From the NCBI GenBank assembly GCA_017591395.1, contig WEDG01007710.1, forward strand, positions 1-64,000: a DNA stretch of 64,000 nt, read 5' to 3'. The position numbers were made by a program, and so were the translations under genes. Numbering within the stretch: position 1 is the first letter of the stretch; every line of letters starts with the position of its first letter. The stretch is from Schistocephalus solidus. Lineage: Eukaryota; Platyhelminthes; Cestoda; Diphyllobothriidea; Diphyllobothriidae. This document shows, in pieces, positions 41,041 to 54,100 of this stretch. The notes below the pieces were generated by a model that was not told the origin of the DNA, did no database searches, and saw nothing but the letters and a program-made list of their open reading frames with translations.

Positions 41041-42180
41041 TGGTTCATTCAGCTCTATGTGATTTAGACAAGGGCTGCCGTTCGTAAGCATGTGCATTTC
41101 TTGACTACTCCTCTGCCTCCAACACCATCCCGCACCATCTCCTCCTTAACAAAATATACGCGTGTGGCCCTCCTGGCTGGTCTCTCTCTTGATTCCAGGA
41201 CTATTTTATTTCCGGCACTCAATTCGTACAATCTGGCAGGTGGAAATCTACAGTGCTTCCCAACAACTGCGGTGTTCTTCAAGGATCCATCCTATCGCCG
41301 CACCTCTTCTCCCTCCAGAATGACAATTTGAGATCATCAAACGATTTTCTGTATATAAATTATGCTGACGATATGGGTGTTGGCCATCCTCTTAAAAAAC
41401 AGACATGCCTCCAGTCTCTAAAGGATGGCGTTGACTATATTTCAGCATGGTCGTCAGATAATAGACTTCAACTTAACCATGAGAAATCTTTCCAATATGT
41501 TTTTCGCCAGCGACCCTCTCCTAGTTCTGTGTCCTCAGCCATCCTTCCCAACGAGATGTCGTCTTTCCGGTACCTTTGCGTTACTATGACATCCAATCTT
41601 TCATTCTCCCTACATATTGATAATATTTTTTATTAAAATTCATAAACGTCTTTATTATATCCGTCATTTAAGTTCCTATCACACATCTCAATCCCTTATC
41701 TGGCGATGCATGTATTTTTTCTCATTTTCTATTGTTCCCCCTTGATTTTTTCAGCTTTGCTTGAAAAAATTTGGTGATTTTAAAACGTATCCTCCAAATG
41801 CTCTCTGCTGCTTGTGTGTATTATACTGTTTTAGTGGATACGGTAACAAAATGACACTTCACAACAGTCAAGAAATTTGCTGAGCGAATTCATTGCAGTG
41901 AAGCCTTCGCGTATCATGTGCCGAGGCCTTTATCATATCGCTTGCCATACATCGGCATATCAGCGCTCTGTTTTGCCATTTCTAACATGCTACCTCACGT
42001 GGGAAGAGAATGAAACTAAGAAGCTGAGAGTGAAACTGCCTCCCTCACTAGATGTCCATTTTTAACTTTTTTGATTCTTAAATAATCGGATAACTTATCC
42101 TATTCGCTCAATGAATGGAGCCATTTTTCTGAAAATTTTGAATTTTACTTTCCAAATAAAGCATTTCTCTCTCTCTCTCA
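41040..42180 (+). mobile_element. LINE RT fragment with YADD motif
   Basis: Reads LDYSSASNTIPHHLLLNKIY (RT motif A region), a single TGA, GTQFVQSGRWKSTVLPNNCG, VLQGSILSPHLFSL (motif B region), YINYADDMGVGHPL (catalytic YADD, about 41359), DNRLQLNHEKSFQYVF and YLCVTMTSNLSFSLHI. Beyond 41636 frames break, with HTSAYQRSVLPFLTCYL near 41960. It finishes with CCAAATAAAGCATTTCTCTC and a short CT run. The sequence runs nearly open through the catalytic core, so this is a younger copy than the other CR1-type relics. Confidence 0.85.
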
Positions 42181-43185
42181 AGTTCCCTCTCACCCCCGAC
42201 ACGATGATCAACTGCAAGTCAAATATACATGACCTCTCTTCAGCTTCTTATCACGTTTGTTACCGCTAGGCCATTCTCCACTTAAACAGTTCATCTTACT
42301 AATCTACAATACATGCATGCAGTTGAAAAAGACGTCACGAAATTTTTATGGCATTATACTCGTGCAAAATTGGCTGCATTTGCCTTGTTCAAATGATTTT
42401 AAAAATAAATTGTCTTCCTTTTTTCTTGGGCGTCACTTCATTTTAACTCGGGTGAAATAAAACACTTGGTCTCATCAGCCAGTTTTCAATTGAATGATGC
42501 ACAAAACCCTGATCCTTGTCTTCTCACATCAGTGCCACCAACGTAGTCATCCATGTACAACAATAAAGCAATCTTTAAATGACCATCAATCACGACCGCA
42601 TTCATCTTACCCCCTATTCGCGCGTAGATTAAAAGTGAACAGGAACGCAGAATCCACCTTATTGGCCTGAAAACGTTCTTCTCCTGCCGTGATGAGGTAA
42701 GTTGCACTACCATGCTCTCAAGTAGCGCTTATCTTCTGCCAAGGCCATACATTATCCTCCTCACCCAGCTGCTTCCCGAAGAGCGATGTTTGGCTGGGCA
42801 GACCGTATAGGGCTGCTGGCTGAACTAGATTAGCTCAATCTCAACAATGCTCAAAGTTTGCGGGCAGATAAAGACACACAGGTAGGCTGTGGCTGGAAAG
42901 GCAATATTTTGATTGGCCTAACCTCGGCAGGTAAACTAATCAATCCTGATTCGGGAACTGCAAAAACAGTTGGAGAATGCTAGAATCATATTCTATATGA
43001 GGATGCGAATTACTAGCGTCTATTCTTACCTGCTTATATTGACTGTACTTGGCGTAATTCGCAGATCTAAATGCCGTTATTCAGGACGAGGCAAGTACCA
43101 ATTAGATGTTCTTATTGTCATATTTTGAAAATATTTTTTTATTTCAACTTTTTGAGACAATAAAAAAGCTTAAACTCCGAAGAAC
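42181..43185. other. Intergenic spacer
   Basis: Nothing recognised. It may contain the promoter of the receptor gene, but no element is evident. Confidence 0.4.
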
Positions 43186-43398
43186 ATGACTTCTCTTCAA
43201 GTCATATTTTTAACAGTATTTGCGTTTTCATCCGATCAAACCGTCACTGGAGATTGCATTAATCAGCTAAAATTACCGGTGAAAGAAGCCCTCACGTATG
43301 TACGGGAGAAACTACTAAAAAACTATACTTTAAGACCTCTATATAGTACCCGCCTTAATACAATTTACTTTATCTTAACTCGTTACCTCCCCGCTTAA
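43186..43398 (+). CDS. Possible signal-peptide exon of the receptor gene (unproven)
   Basis: The ATG at 43186 opens MTSLQVIFLTVFAFSSDQTV, a plausible secretory signal peptide, 1.6 kb upstream of the first sure receptor exon. Available donors (for example GTGAAA after LKLP, GTATGT near 43297) leave phase 0 or 2, whereas exon 44970 needs phase 1. It is therefore either a chance frame or another small exon lies between. Confidence 0.2.
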   Translation: MTSLQVIFLTVFAFSSDQTVTGDCINQLKLPVKEALTYVREKLLKNYTLRPLYSTRLNTIYFILTRYLPA

Positions 43399-43829
43399 CG
43401 TTAAGCTGTAGAAGTGGATGGCCCTGCCTATGTTTTTTGATTATTTAGTGCACTCTGCCCTTTATAAACTACACTCTATAATAAATAGATAGGAGTATAC
43501 ATGGAATGTTGACAAATCAGCAAAAGGTTTAAAAGTTCACGCTAAAAATTGACCAACACCTACATTTTAAGAGGCAATAGGTATCAGCTAACAGTATGTT
43601 CACGCTAAAGCATGTCTTCGAGGGCTTTACTCGAATGAAAAGAACAAACGTTTGTTTTGTTTTTTTGGCTTTTAGTAATAAAGATTTAAATTTGAGGTTA
43701 TTTTACCTAGTTTTAGTTCATGCTAAACTGGACATTTTGTACTTGGCATAATGTGTCACTGGCCGATCTGGTTACGGAACATACTCGTCCCATTGTGCCC
43801 TGGGGCCCAAACTACAGCCCACGCAGGCG

Positions 43830-43970
43830 CAAAGTTAGAGTGGTACACTCGATGGCCAAAGGCTGTGTTCTCGAATCTCAGGTGATCCACACTCGATATT
43901 GGCTGATGACTGGCTGATGACGGCTAATAAGCCAAAAATGGCCATTCCGATCTCCCTTGTCTTTGCCGGT
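43830..43970 (+). mobile_element. tRNA-derived SINE
   Basis: Head AGTTAGAGTGGTACACTCGA with GTTCTCGAATCTC, then body GGCTGATGACGGCTAATAAG and CCAAAAATGGCCATTCCGAT, which is also found antisense at 44195-44260 and 44512-44560. Confidence 0.6.
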
Positions 43971-44194
43971 ACTATCTTATCCATTGTCTGCTTGGATTTA
44001 CGTAGTCAATTTTCATTGCCGAGTTCCGAAAATGACGAAAATTCTGTCACCACAAAGTTTTGCTCATTCTCCTGCAGATAAAAAGAAGGCCTGGCATACT
44101 CCGTTGGTCAGTCTCACTGCGGACGTTTAACTTACCTATGAAATCTCATAACAATTTTAAAATTGTACCAGTGTAGGCAGAATAACATTACCAA

Positions 44195-44345
44195 CAAGAA
44201 CAAGGAGACTGAAATAACTATTTATTGTCTACTAGCCGTCATTAGTCAGTTATAACAAACCCCCTATGTTGCCTTTCCTGAGGCTCGATTTCATGACCTG
44301 TTGGTTAGAAGTCGAATGCCCTAATCATCAGAGCACGAGTTAGTT
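44195..44345 (-). mobile_element. tRNA-derived SINE (arginine tRNA-like head)
   Basis: The minus strand reads CTCTGATGATTAGGGCATTC, GACTTCTAACC and CATGAAATCGAGCC, a tRNA-like cloverleaf order with TCT at the anticodon position. The body ACTGACTAATGACGGCTAGT then follows. A second antisense body copy is at 44512-44560. Confidence 0.65.
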
Positions 44346-44969
44346 CTCACGTCGATTTCGATTGGGTTTATGAGCAATGGTAGAAAGGTATTCACCGATC
44401 GCGTTAAGGGACACTTGCCTGTTGTGCCTTGGGGCTCACTCTCGAACCCCACCAGCAGCCGCACAGCGACTAGTATTTAATAGGCAGAATTTGGTTACCG
44501 ATAAACACAATGGAAACTGGAATAACCATTTCTGGCTTACTGGTCGTCATCTGCCGTCAAGGCACAACGGGACGAGCCTGCCCCGTCACGCGGTCGGTAA
44601 GCGCCCCTCTCACACTGAAGCGTTGTGTCGGAACAGTTTGTATCTGAATGCTCAAGTATCGTTTATTTTTCAGCTATAAGTACTCAATGAAATATATTTT
44701 AGTTTCCTAACAATGATCAACATCAAAGCAACCATGCAGCCCTCTGATTTTATATGCATCCACAGCAATTTGCACTACAGCTTTAGGGAGATATTTTGAC
44801 TTTTTCACTCCTGTTGTATATCTACACAAGAGCTACGTTTAAGCGGTGTAAAGATGCAGGATAAATGTCGCAGCGCGTCATAAACGTATTTCAGTTCGAT
44901 CCCAAATTATATTATTTTACTCCGTCATTGCCTCTACCTGATCTGCAAACTTTCGATCATTCAATATAG

Positions 44970-45115
44970 CTGGAGCCCCACCACTAGCGCAAGACCTGCT
45001 GATGAGGTACTTGTTCCAGCACAGGCAATATGACGCGCTTTCACGACCGGTGCTCGATGAAAATGCCACGGTTACGGTTCAATTAGGTCTTGCAATGATT
45101 CAGATTGTTCAGTTG
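44970..45115 (+). CDS. nAChR subunit exon: N-terminal helix and first strand
   Basis: Acceptor CAATATAG. Reads [48 protein letters not shown], then donor GTAAGT. The Y-x-x-L-x-R-P-V and V-x-L-G-L patterns are the standard nAChR amino-terminal signature. Needs one base from an upstream exon. Confidence 0.92.
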
Positions 45116-48100
45116 GTAAGTACCCCTTTACACTTTGGCTTACAATCCGGCTCCTCAAAGCAGCAGTTGAGGGCGCTTCATGGCAGACGGGTTTAACCAT
45201 TCGAAATATCCAAGTCCTTTCAGCATGTTATCCATCCGCTACGTAAACTACAAAGTGCATAAAAACGCACTTAATAAGACTTTTTCGCTGCGTGCAATCT
45301 TGGTCTCACAAAGTTCTTCATTTATTTTGGTTGGCATTAACGCAAACAACGACCCACCGCGTACAGGTGGAGCAACGGAGGTATAGAAAACGATAAGCTT
45401 ATCCTAGCTTTATAATGTTGCCAAACAATTAAGCTGAAAGGATACATATTTTAGGGTGCATCAGGTAGAGCTAGCACCACCACTTCCTAGAACAAAATGT
45501 CACTTTTGCGACTACCGGTATGTGTAGATGTGTTATGCACGTATTTGTGTTTGAAACTTTCCATCTAAAAAAAAACTATAGCAAGTCATTTGATGTAAGT
45601 CGTTAGGGGCAAAATATTTCTTCACCCAATGGGTCTCTTCCGCCTCGTAAAACTTTTCAATCTTATAAAAAACTGCCTGAGAGGTGTACGCTGGAATGTT
45701 TTACTTGAAAAAGGACGAAAAAGATCTCACCATTGCTTTCTGCATCAAAAGCAGTAGTCTAACAGCCATGTCTAGATTGTATGTGTTTGGATGTTTAGAT
45801 CTTAAAAACGGGCCATGTTATAGATATGCTTCTCGAAAAAGAGGCCGAACTGATTCGCGTAAAGCAGCTGTATGTGAGCGCAGCGTGCGTGCGCGAGCCC
45901 ATATCTACTGCCGTTCATGGGATGGTGGGGGACGGACGCCAGACGAACGCCTTTTTCCTTGAGTCAGAAACATCGCCCGATCCCATAACTACCTGGTTGA
46001 CCGGCTCGAACTGTTGATTGATGCATGGGAGAGGGAAGGGAGAGAATGGCTGACACAGACAATCCATCCCTACGGCAAATCAACGCAGTTCTTACTGCGA
46101 TAACCATGGTGCGCTCGAATTTATCATGGTATGTTAAAATCCATGGCTTGGAAGATTGCCAACTGACGAGATCACTTGGTCCTTATTTGGTGGTTGACAC
46201 AGACTGCAATGGCTCATTCTTGATGTGGCAGAGGTGTTTTGTCAAGGTGACAAAAAGCAGCAGAGGAAGCTTATAGTTCTCGTCATAGCCGGAAATATCA
46301 TATCGTGCGCCTGGAAAAGCGCGTTTACTTACAAATTCTAATGAGTGTCCAGTAGTTTCCTAATCGTACCATCTGAACACCTGAAATAAACCTTATGCGA
46401 AACGTATGTGTATACCTGCATGCTTTTGATTTTAAAATGCGACACATAACCGATTCCGGCTGGTTTTCCCCGATTTATCTTTCGTGAACGTTTTTCCTCG
46501 GTTTTAGGATGACAAAAGTCAGCGATTGAAAAGTAACATATGGCTACGCATGGTAAGTCGGAGCCACTTCACTCTGGTTAAGCTGACTTTATATTGCCTT
46601 TTGGCGGAGAACATGCTCGTGTACTTTAAATTATTATTTCCGCCACATTAGCCTTATTATCTTACATAGTTTCTGTTGTCAAATCGTACCCATTCTGTTA
46701 TTGGTCTGAACGTAATTTCTAGGTTTTAAAATTTTTATGGCAAACGTTGCCAAGCCCGCTGGATGAGACTCAGGCAGACATGAAAAATTATATTACGACG
46801 GCTATAGGATGAGCCAAATATGTGAATACACCTTTACAAGTGATTTTACCACAGTGATTGTTAACTGTCTACATTTTGTTAGGTCCGAACAGCAGGACGT
46901 GAGCATGAGTTAAAATAATAGAGTCTAAAAGACAACTCTCTGTGGCCGTAGTAAGAATATCCGCTAGTCACACTACTTCAACGCAGTTGATAAAATGGCA
47001 TCACAAACGCATTCACTGTTGTAATGTCTATTAAGTCTGGACTCAAAGGAAGAAAAGGCGTTCACCGGGAGATGTTTATTAGGTGTCTGACGTCTCGGAT
47101 ATTTGTTTCGCCTGCCCATCTTCAGAGACTGGAGAGTCATGCTCACTGCCCTGCTTATAGGCCACTCGTTACCTTGTGCCTGTTGGGCCGCCTGTCTGGC
47201 TGCTTCGGACCCACCTGTGGCGCCATTACCGCCCCCGCTGACAGGCTGTGTTTGAGTCGGCCGGCCTCTTACCACGGCTTGATCCAACCCCGTCTTCGTT
47301 GGTCGCCGAGATGATTGGCAGCGCCGATTCTTTTACACCCTGGCGATCTCCTGTCAACGGCGTTCGTAAATCCATATAGGGAGCAGGCAAATTAAGGTGG
47401 CGGTTGACTGAGCGGTCGGTGGACATCCAGGCTTCGTTTATCTCCCTTGACGTGTGATCCTCGCCTCGGCCCAATATTTCATCGGCGTCAAAGTTGAAGA
47501 CGTGGCCCATCTGCGCGGAATGGGTTAGCGCCTCTGACTCTAGCTCCAACCTTCGTACAGACGACTGATGCTCGTGCATTCGCGTTTGCAGCTGTCGACC
47601 GGTTTCTCCAACATAGTTGCACATCCCACAGCTACAGCGTCCGACTTCTCCTGCTAAGGGATAGGGTCTCTTGGACGCATCATTTGTTGATGGATTGTTG
47701 AGATAGGTCTGTGGGCAACTCCGATTCCGAGAGGCACGAGGGATCTAGCTATGGTTTCGGAGACCCCTTTCATATGCGGAATGCTCTGCCATGATTTCTG
47801 CTGACAAGGCTCTTCGTTCCGCTTTTTGGCATTCAATGAACGCTCGCGGATAATCTTTGGCTCTGAAAAGCTCACACACAGCTTAATCTCGTCTCATTTG
47901 GTGGCTGGTGTGCTGCAGTGAGTTTAAACTCGTCCTGCGTACACAACTTAAGTTATTTTACAGCGGATGGTTAATATTGTAACTCAGCATTTGCGTCTTA
48001 TTCGTCAGTTTTCTGTAGACTGACGTCGCCATTTTGCCGTCTTGTTGGCGGTAGATTAGACCATCTAAGAACGTAAGTCTGCCCTCTACTTCTTCTTCTA

Positions 48101-51100
48101 TTGTGAATTGCAGATCTGGTAAAATCGAGTTCAAGTGCTCTTTGTAGGGGATGATTCTATCTTGGTCAATGACGACAAAGGTGTCGTCAACGTAGTGGGC
48201 CTAAAATTTGGGTTTTTATTCTTCGAATGTCTGCCTCTCGAGTTTTGCAGAAGCACCTCGGCGATGAGACCAGAGATTGGGGACTCTACCGAGTTGCCCT
48301 TGCTTAGCACATATGCGATCCCTTTGAAGGCGAAGTATGTTTTGAGAAAATGCTTCATGAGTTCTATGAGATCTTGAGTTCTGAACTGATCGTCGCTCTT
48401 ATCATATTTTTGACGCAAAAGGTTACCGAGTGTTTTGACAGCAAGAACCTGTGGTATGAACGTGAAGAGTGAGGTAAGATTAAAACAACTACCCGAAACG
48501 GCAGACACGTAATAAACATCTCCCGGTGGCCGAATCTTCTTCCTTTGACATACCACCTGGGAATCGCATTTTCACCATTATTAAGTTTGACCTATTTTTC
48601 ATTTGAATTAATATTTCTGATGCACAAAACAGGTTTTAAATCTACTGTTGCTGTACAATTTAACGGAAATTCGGAAAAAATACCTTATAATTTGCCACAG
48701 TACTGTGATATATATATATTTTTCAGGAGATATACGAAAGCTATCTGACTGGGCTATATCATCAAATGGCTGGATATGGACGCAAATGGGGTTTTTCCAT
48801 GACGATAGGGTGAGGCGGAAAAAGCGCCATTTGCAACTCATTCCTCTTTATATAGTCGAGTAAGTGGCCATTGTCAACAACACCTGCTTCTGCATGGGTG
48901 TCCCACCAAAGATCAGGGGACCGTGTTGGCAAATCTGTCTTGTCATGTTGCTTGGCATGTTTTAGGTACTCTACCGAGAATAAGCTGATATGCAGTTGCC
49001 TGTAATAGATTTATGATTAAGAAGTTCCTGCTTGACTGTCCTTTCAGAAAGGACTTGACGCTTTTTATACTTTGAGACTTATATTGTGCAATTAAGTAAT
49101 TTCTCAAATGACGGGCTTGCAGGCGGAAACAGCTTTAGTTTATGCTGCAAACATCGTGGATTAATCTGCTTTCAAGTACTTTGGTTTTAAAAAGTAAACG
49201 CTTGTTATTTTAACCTGCGAGTCCGTAATTTCAAAGGTATATATTTGCACACTCGGGCTGTGTTCACTTGTCAGGTTTGGAAAGATTACCGCTTAGCCTG
49301 GAATCCACAAGAATTTGGTGGAATGACTACGACTCATGTGGCTGCTCATATGATGTGGAAACCAGAGATCGTCTTATTGAACAAGTAAGTAAACTACCGT
49401 TTTCTATTCCTATTAACCGAAAGCGTATTCGATCGATTGTTAACCCACGATTTTTAAATGATGCCACGACCTAGCCAGGACCTTCTCCAAGTTTTACGCT
49501 CCACGAATCAATTGGAAAAAATTGTTTTATTCTTCTTTTAACTCTTCATATCAAGTGGAACATGGATTGTACAAACATTGCACATATGATAAGTAAAAAA
49601 TAGATATTTTGCGCACATTTAAATTAATTTGGCCAGTTTTTAGTCCTATTTTGTAAACTATTTGCAAAATAACCCTAACCCGTTTTAGTTCTCACACAGA
49701 CAGATCGGATGGCCACTTGCTTACTTAAAAAATGAATAAAACTTTGATTCAGTAACTTTTTATGAAGTTTAATCCTGCAAAGTCTTGAAAATGGACAATA
49801 TATTTAACCATATGCGAAATGTATATCACATGAAACGCTCCGATTTTCCTTTTCGTCCGCGCTGGTGGCTCCATTTACAGCCTGTTCCAAAACTGCTCCA
49901 GTGCGAAGTTTGCTTTACGAACGCTACATTTACGCTGCTGGATAGTCCCAAGATAAATGATATGCATCTAACCCTTTCAGATAACTTCAATGGCAAATTT
50001 GAGCAAACGTGACAACTGTTCAAAATCTGGAGTCCGCAAAATTGTTTGCTTATCAGGTATATAAATCAGCAACTTTACTTCGAATTTAAGGCACCACAGC
50101 ATAGGCATTTCCTCCACAGTAAGTGTATAACCATCATCTTTCCAAAAAGTGTAATAACCGATAATATGTCGGATTTTGCACCACACAAAACCATACCCTT
50201 GGACAAGAACACTGTCGGTTTGTACATGAATCAAAGTTTGTCTGTATCCAGAAACCTCATATTCTTCTTACCCAAGGAATTTTTCGGGTGAAAATAGGCT
50301 TAAACTTCAATGAAACGGCAAAAACCACCTCTATAACCTTTAAATTATCGCATCGGAGGGCTGGTTTCTGACAGAATATGTAACAGAATTTGCGCATTAT
50401 TCTACTGTTAATTTATCTATTATATATACCCAAGGAACAGATTTAAAAAAATCTGAAATAAGAGTCGAATCGAAAATAAACCGTAAAGGTCAGTAAATTT
50501 GACATGGAAAGGCGAATTATCAACCATTCCCAATTTTCTCCCCAAGCACTAAGAAGTACTTTAAATAGTTATATTTGGTATAAGTCTTTCTTCTGCATTA
50601 CGGTTTCATCTGCCGTCTTCACCTGTTAAAAATCATTTCAGGCACCACTTTGGCTTTTGCAGCCGTTTCAGAGGAATACTTCACTTAATTGCCTTTTTCT
50701 TGCGTGAGAAGCTTACTAGGGTAAGAACCGCCTCCACCTCACTAACTGAACTCACGCACCACATTAATAGTGTTTATTTTATATTCCCTTTAAAATCAAT
50801 GTGGACGGCTCTTACACGGAAGTTCCGTTGCTAACATTCGAAAACCTACTATGGGCTTGTTTACTTTTTAGTGTTGATGGGAACTTTGAAGGCTCATGGA
50901 AGCCTAACATGGTCCTTTCTAGCAACGGAGATGTACTGTGGATCCCACCAGCAATTTTCAAAAGTTTGTGTCAAATCGACGTCCGCTACTTCCCTTTTGA
51001 TCAGCAGACATGTCAAATAAAACTAGGCAGTTGGACTTACAACAGCAAACAGGTGAGAAAGCTGTTTATTTTGTCACTTTCGGAAGCCACTGTGGAATTA

Positions 51101-54100
51101 TTCGGAAAACGACGAAACCAGGATGCTGGCTTTGACTTAAATCCATGTTTCCTTATAAGGAGGTTGATTTAGCTTATCTTTAGAGTATACATTCATCGGT
51201 AACACGATTTTATAGTTCCCAGCTGTATCTCATTATCTAGGAAAAGTAAATTTATGCTGAAAATAGAATTTCGGAAGACTTGTAATTATAATATACTCCA
51301 CCCCGAAATTATACCGGTTAAGAGTAGGATAAGCGTGAATGGAGGCGAAAGTCCGCATTCCAGGTGTGTGTATAAGTGAAGAAGAAGAAGAAGAAGAAGA
51401 AGAAGAAGAAGAAGAAGAAGAAGAAGAAGAAGAAGAAGAAGAAGAAGAAGAAGAAGCAGAAGAAGAAGAAGAAGGAGAAGAAGAAGAAGGTTGTTCGTTC
51501 ACCGGAATCATGGCTTTATTCGTCTGAGCTTTCGAACTCTTACTGGAGTCCATCGTCAGGGATAAAACAGCAACTTAACGAGTAACATTTATAGGGGGGT
51601 AGGGGCCAATCAGACAGCAGTGGCGCCAGTCCGGAGGTGACTACGCAGGGCCCTGTATGCCGGCGCCAGCTCGATAAAACGATTGACAGAGTTCTCATTG
51701 GAGGCCCAGGCTTCAATCAATTATCGGCTTGTCTTGCATCTGGCATGGACGATGATCTTCGTGGCTGCGAAGTTAAACTCGTGACACGTCAGATGGGAGG
51801 ATAGTGTATGCTGTACAGAACTATCGTAGAAGGGGCTGGGAGAAGTTGGCTGCCGCGAGGGCGGCATCAGCCGTGTGGGACCCTACGGAGTCGTCACAGG
51901 GCATAAAGCGAGAGCATGTGGAGTCAGCCCTGAAGGTGATTGGTCAGATTGGACAGCCGGGATTGGCGAGAATCAGTCACTGATGCGCACTCGCATGTAT
52001 TCGCGAGAGGCTCAGAAATGCAGCATGCGCGCGGAGTCGGGCCACTACAGGTACACTACTTCCCGCGAGTAGTTAAGGGGGGAACCTTTGAATGGTGACC
52101 AATTACAGCATTTCCTAATAAGTGACCATTTAAAAGTCTTTTTCCTCAGCCTGACCAGGCAAGAAATTTGAATGTCAACATTTCGTATTAAAACATGTTT
52201 TTTTCAACGTCATCTGCAAAAAAAGGGGCACTAGTGGGATAAACTTTGGAACCTGGGAATAATATCAGTAAATCACCGAGCAGTAAATAAAACAAGACCA
52301 AAATAAGTTCAGGCTTAAATCTGCTGATCTTTCGGTTAGTCTGATCATAGTTCAGCACACATAGTCTACGCTTAATATTACAATTTTTCCGTTTTAACCC
52401 TTAAAATCACCGGAAATTAACTGGCGGATGCTTGTATAGTGACCATTGTGCCCGTGTGTAGCAGTTCCATCACGATTGACGTCTTTTCACTTCCTCTTAG
52501 TAATGCACGTTCATAAGAAAAACATATATGGGCATATGATAAGTAGCCGGAAATTTCACAAGTTTTGTCCAGGAACAGAATAATTTAAGGCATTCCGGTG
52601 TCTTCTAAGAGTTCTTGAGGCCTTGGGCAAGCATAATGAATTTTGGCGATGGATTATTTATCTTTTCGGGCTGGTTTTGTTTTTTTACTAGATCATGATG
52701 CAAGCACGAAAAGAGAGTGAAGTCGATGGGAAGTAAGTTTGCATGAGCAGTTCATCGTCGCACTCCATTACCCTGATGCAACCTTGATTCTCGTCGCTTA
52801 CGATGCACGAACGGACAGTAGAACAGTCAGTCCGTCTGGTCCACCGTGCATCAAAAGTCTGTTTTGCCTAAACACCTGAGCCAAAAAGCAATTTTTCATA
52901 TTTTGTAAACGCAGACGATTTTCAGTGTCATTTTATTTGTCTTTATGACATTTTAAGTATCTTCTATACTTCTTCATTTGTAGGATAACAGTTGCTAGCA
53001 TACTGGACCTCAGGAAAAACTCTCATATAACTCGCTTTTCTTCAACTTCGCTAATTTATTTGAGTAAGATACGCATATGCGTAATAGGAATCATACTCTT
53101 AATTCGAGTTCATTAGGGTAGATCTAGCTTAACTGTCACGCTGTGTTGAAACTGCAGTAGATTTAATATCTCATAATAAGTTGACTTAAATTCCGAAATG
53201 TGTTTTCGGGTCGAAAGATTACTTAAGCATGGTTGCAATAGCAATTAACTGAAGCACAATCCCAAGGAAATTCAGCCGCGTCAAAATGTCGACTTTTAAG
53301 CGAGCTTCTTTTCGGCAGCCTGCAAAAACAACGCTCGATATAGATGACTATGCAACTGAAATGTATTTTTTCCATTGATTTTCGATGCAGTTATAAACTT
53401 AAACATATTTTATAGAAAACATGCACAAAAAATATTTTTCTTGTCCTGATTTTTACCAACTTGCATCTTGTCCAATTTATATGCTCAAATAAAAGGCATC
53501 TTCGATCTTAGAATGTGTTTGGTTTGAGAATTTGTAAGACCTTGAAAGTTGTGTTCATATGGAATTGTTTCTGACCATTTATTAATGCTGTCCATAAAGT
53601 ATAGAACATGGTTCACATCCCATGCATGCAGCATGTGGTTTGTAAACCCTGAATGCAATTGTAGCGGCAGATTGGATTCAAAGTCTTCAGGCATGGGAAA
53701 CGTTTTTTAAAACCGGTATTTTGTCTTATTTCGAATATACAATTTGAAGGAGACGTCTTTTGATATAAAATGCGTATAAGAAAGACTATTTTGGGCAGGT
53801 GTTTCTATAAAATATATTTGCATTTATAAGGGCATCAAAAAATAAATGGGGAAGATCCATACCAATTAAATATTCTTTTGACAGTGTTGCTTTTATAGAC
53901 GTTCGAAAGGAATTTCCTTTAAAAGCAAGGATCCGAACGTGACTAAAATAATTTGGGATAATTAAAGTCACAGCCCTGCTCAAGCAATCTTTTCGAAACG
54001 AAAACGCATTTCCGAATTTCTGCTAAGATGGCAATTCTACTGTAAATATATGCGTGCAATCGAACAATAAGGGTCACATTTAATTATTGAATTTCTTCAA

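Larger units (their letters stand above)
46975..48560 (-). mobile_element. Penelope-like element with RT and GIY-YIG endonuclease
   Basis: Minus strand, 5' to 3': [56 protein letters not shown]. After a frameshift comes [20 protein letters not shown] with catalytic YVDD (48183-48194), [20 protein letters not shown] and [13 protein letters not shown]. After further breaks come [20 protein letters not shown], then the endonuclease motif [19 protein letters not shown] (about 47580-47630) and its tail [14 protein letters not shown] and [22 protein letters not shown] plus C-terminal GIY-YIG defines Penelope-like elements. The RT amino-terminal half is missing at 48500 and the motif A Asp appears as Asn. 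It lies antisense in a receptor intron. Confidence 0.9.

Noticed and set aside
51339..51585. Poly-Glu, poly-Lys and (minus strand) poly-Ser open frames
   Set aside because: These are the three readings of a GAA/TTC microsatellite, open only because the triplet has no stop codon.
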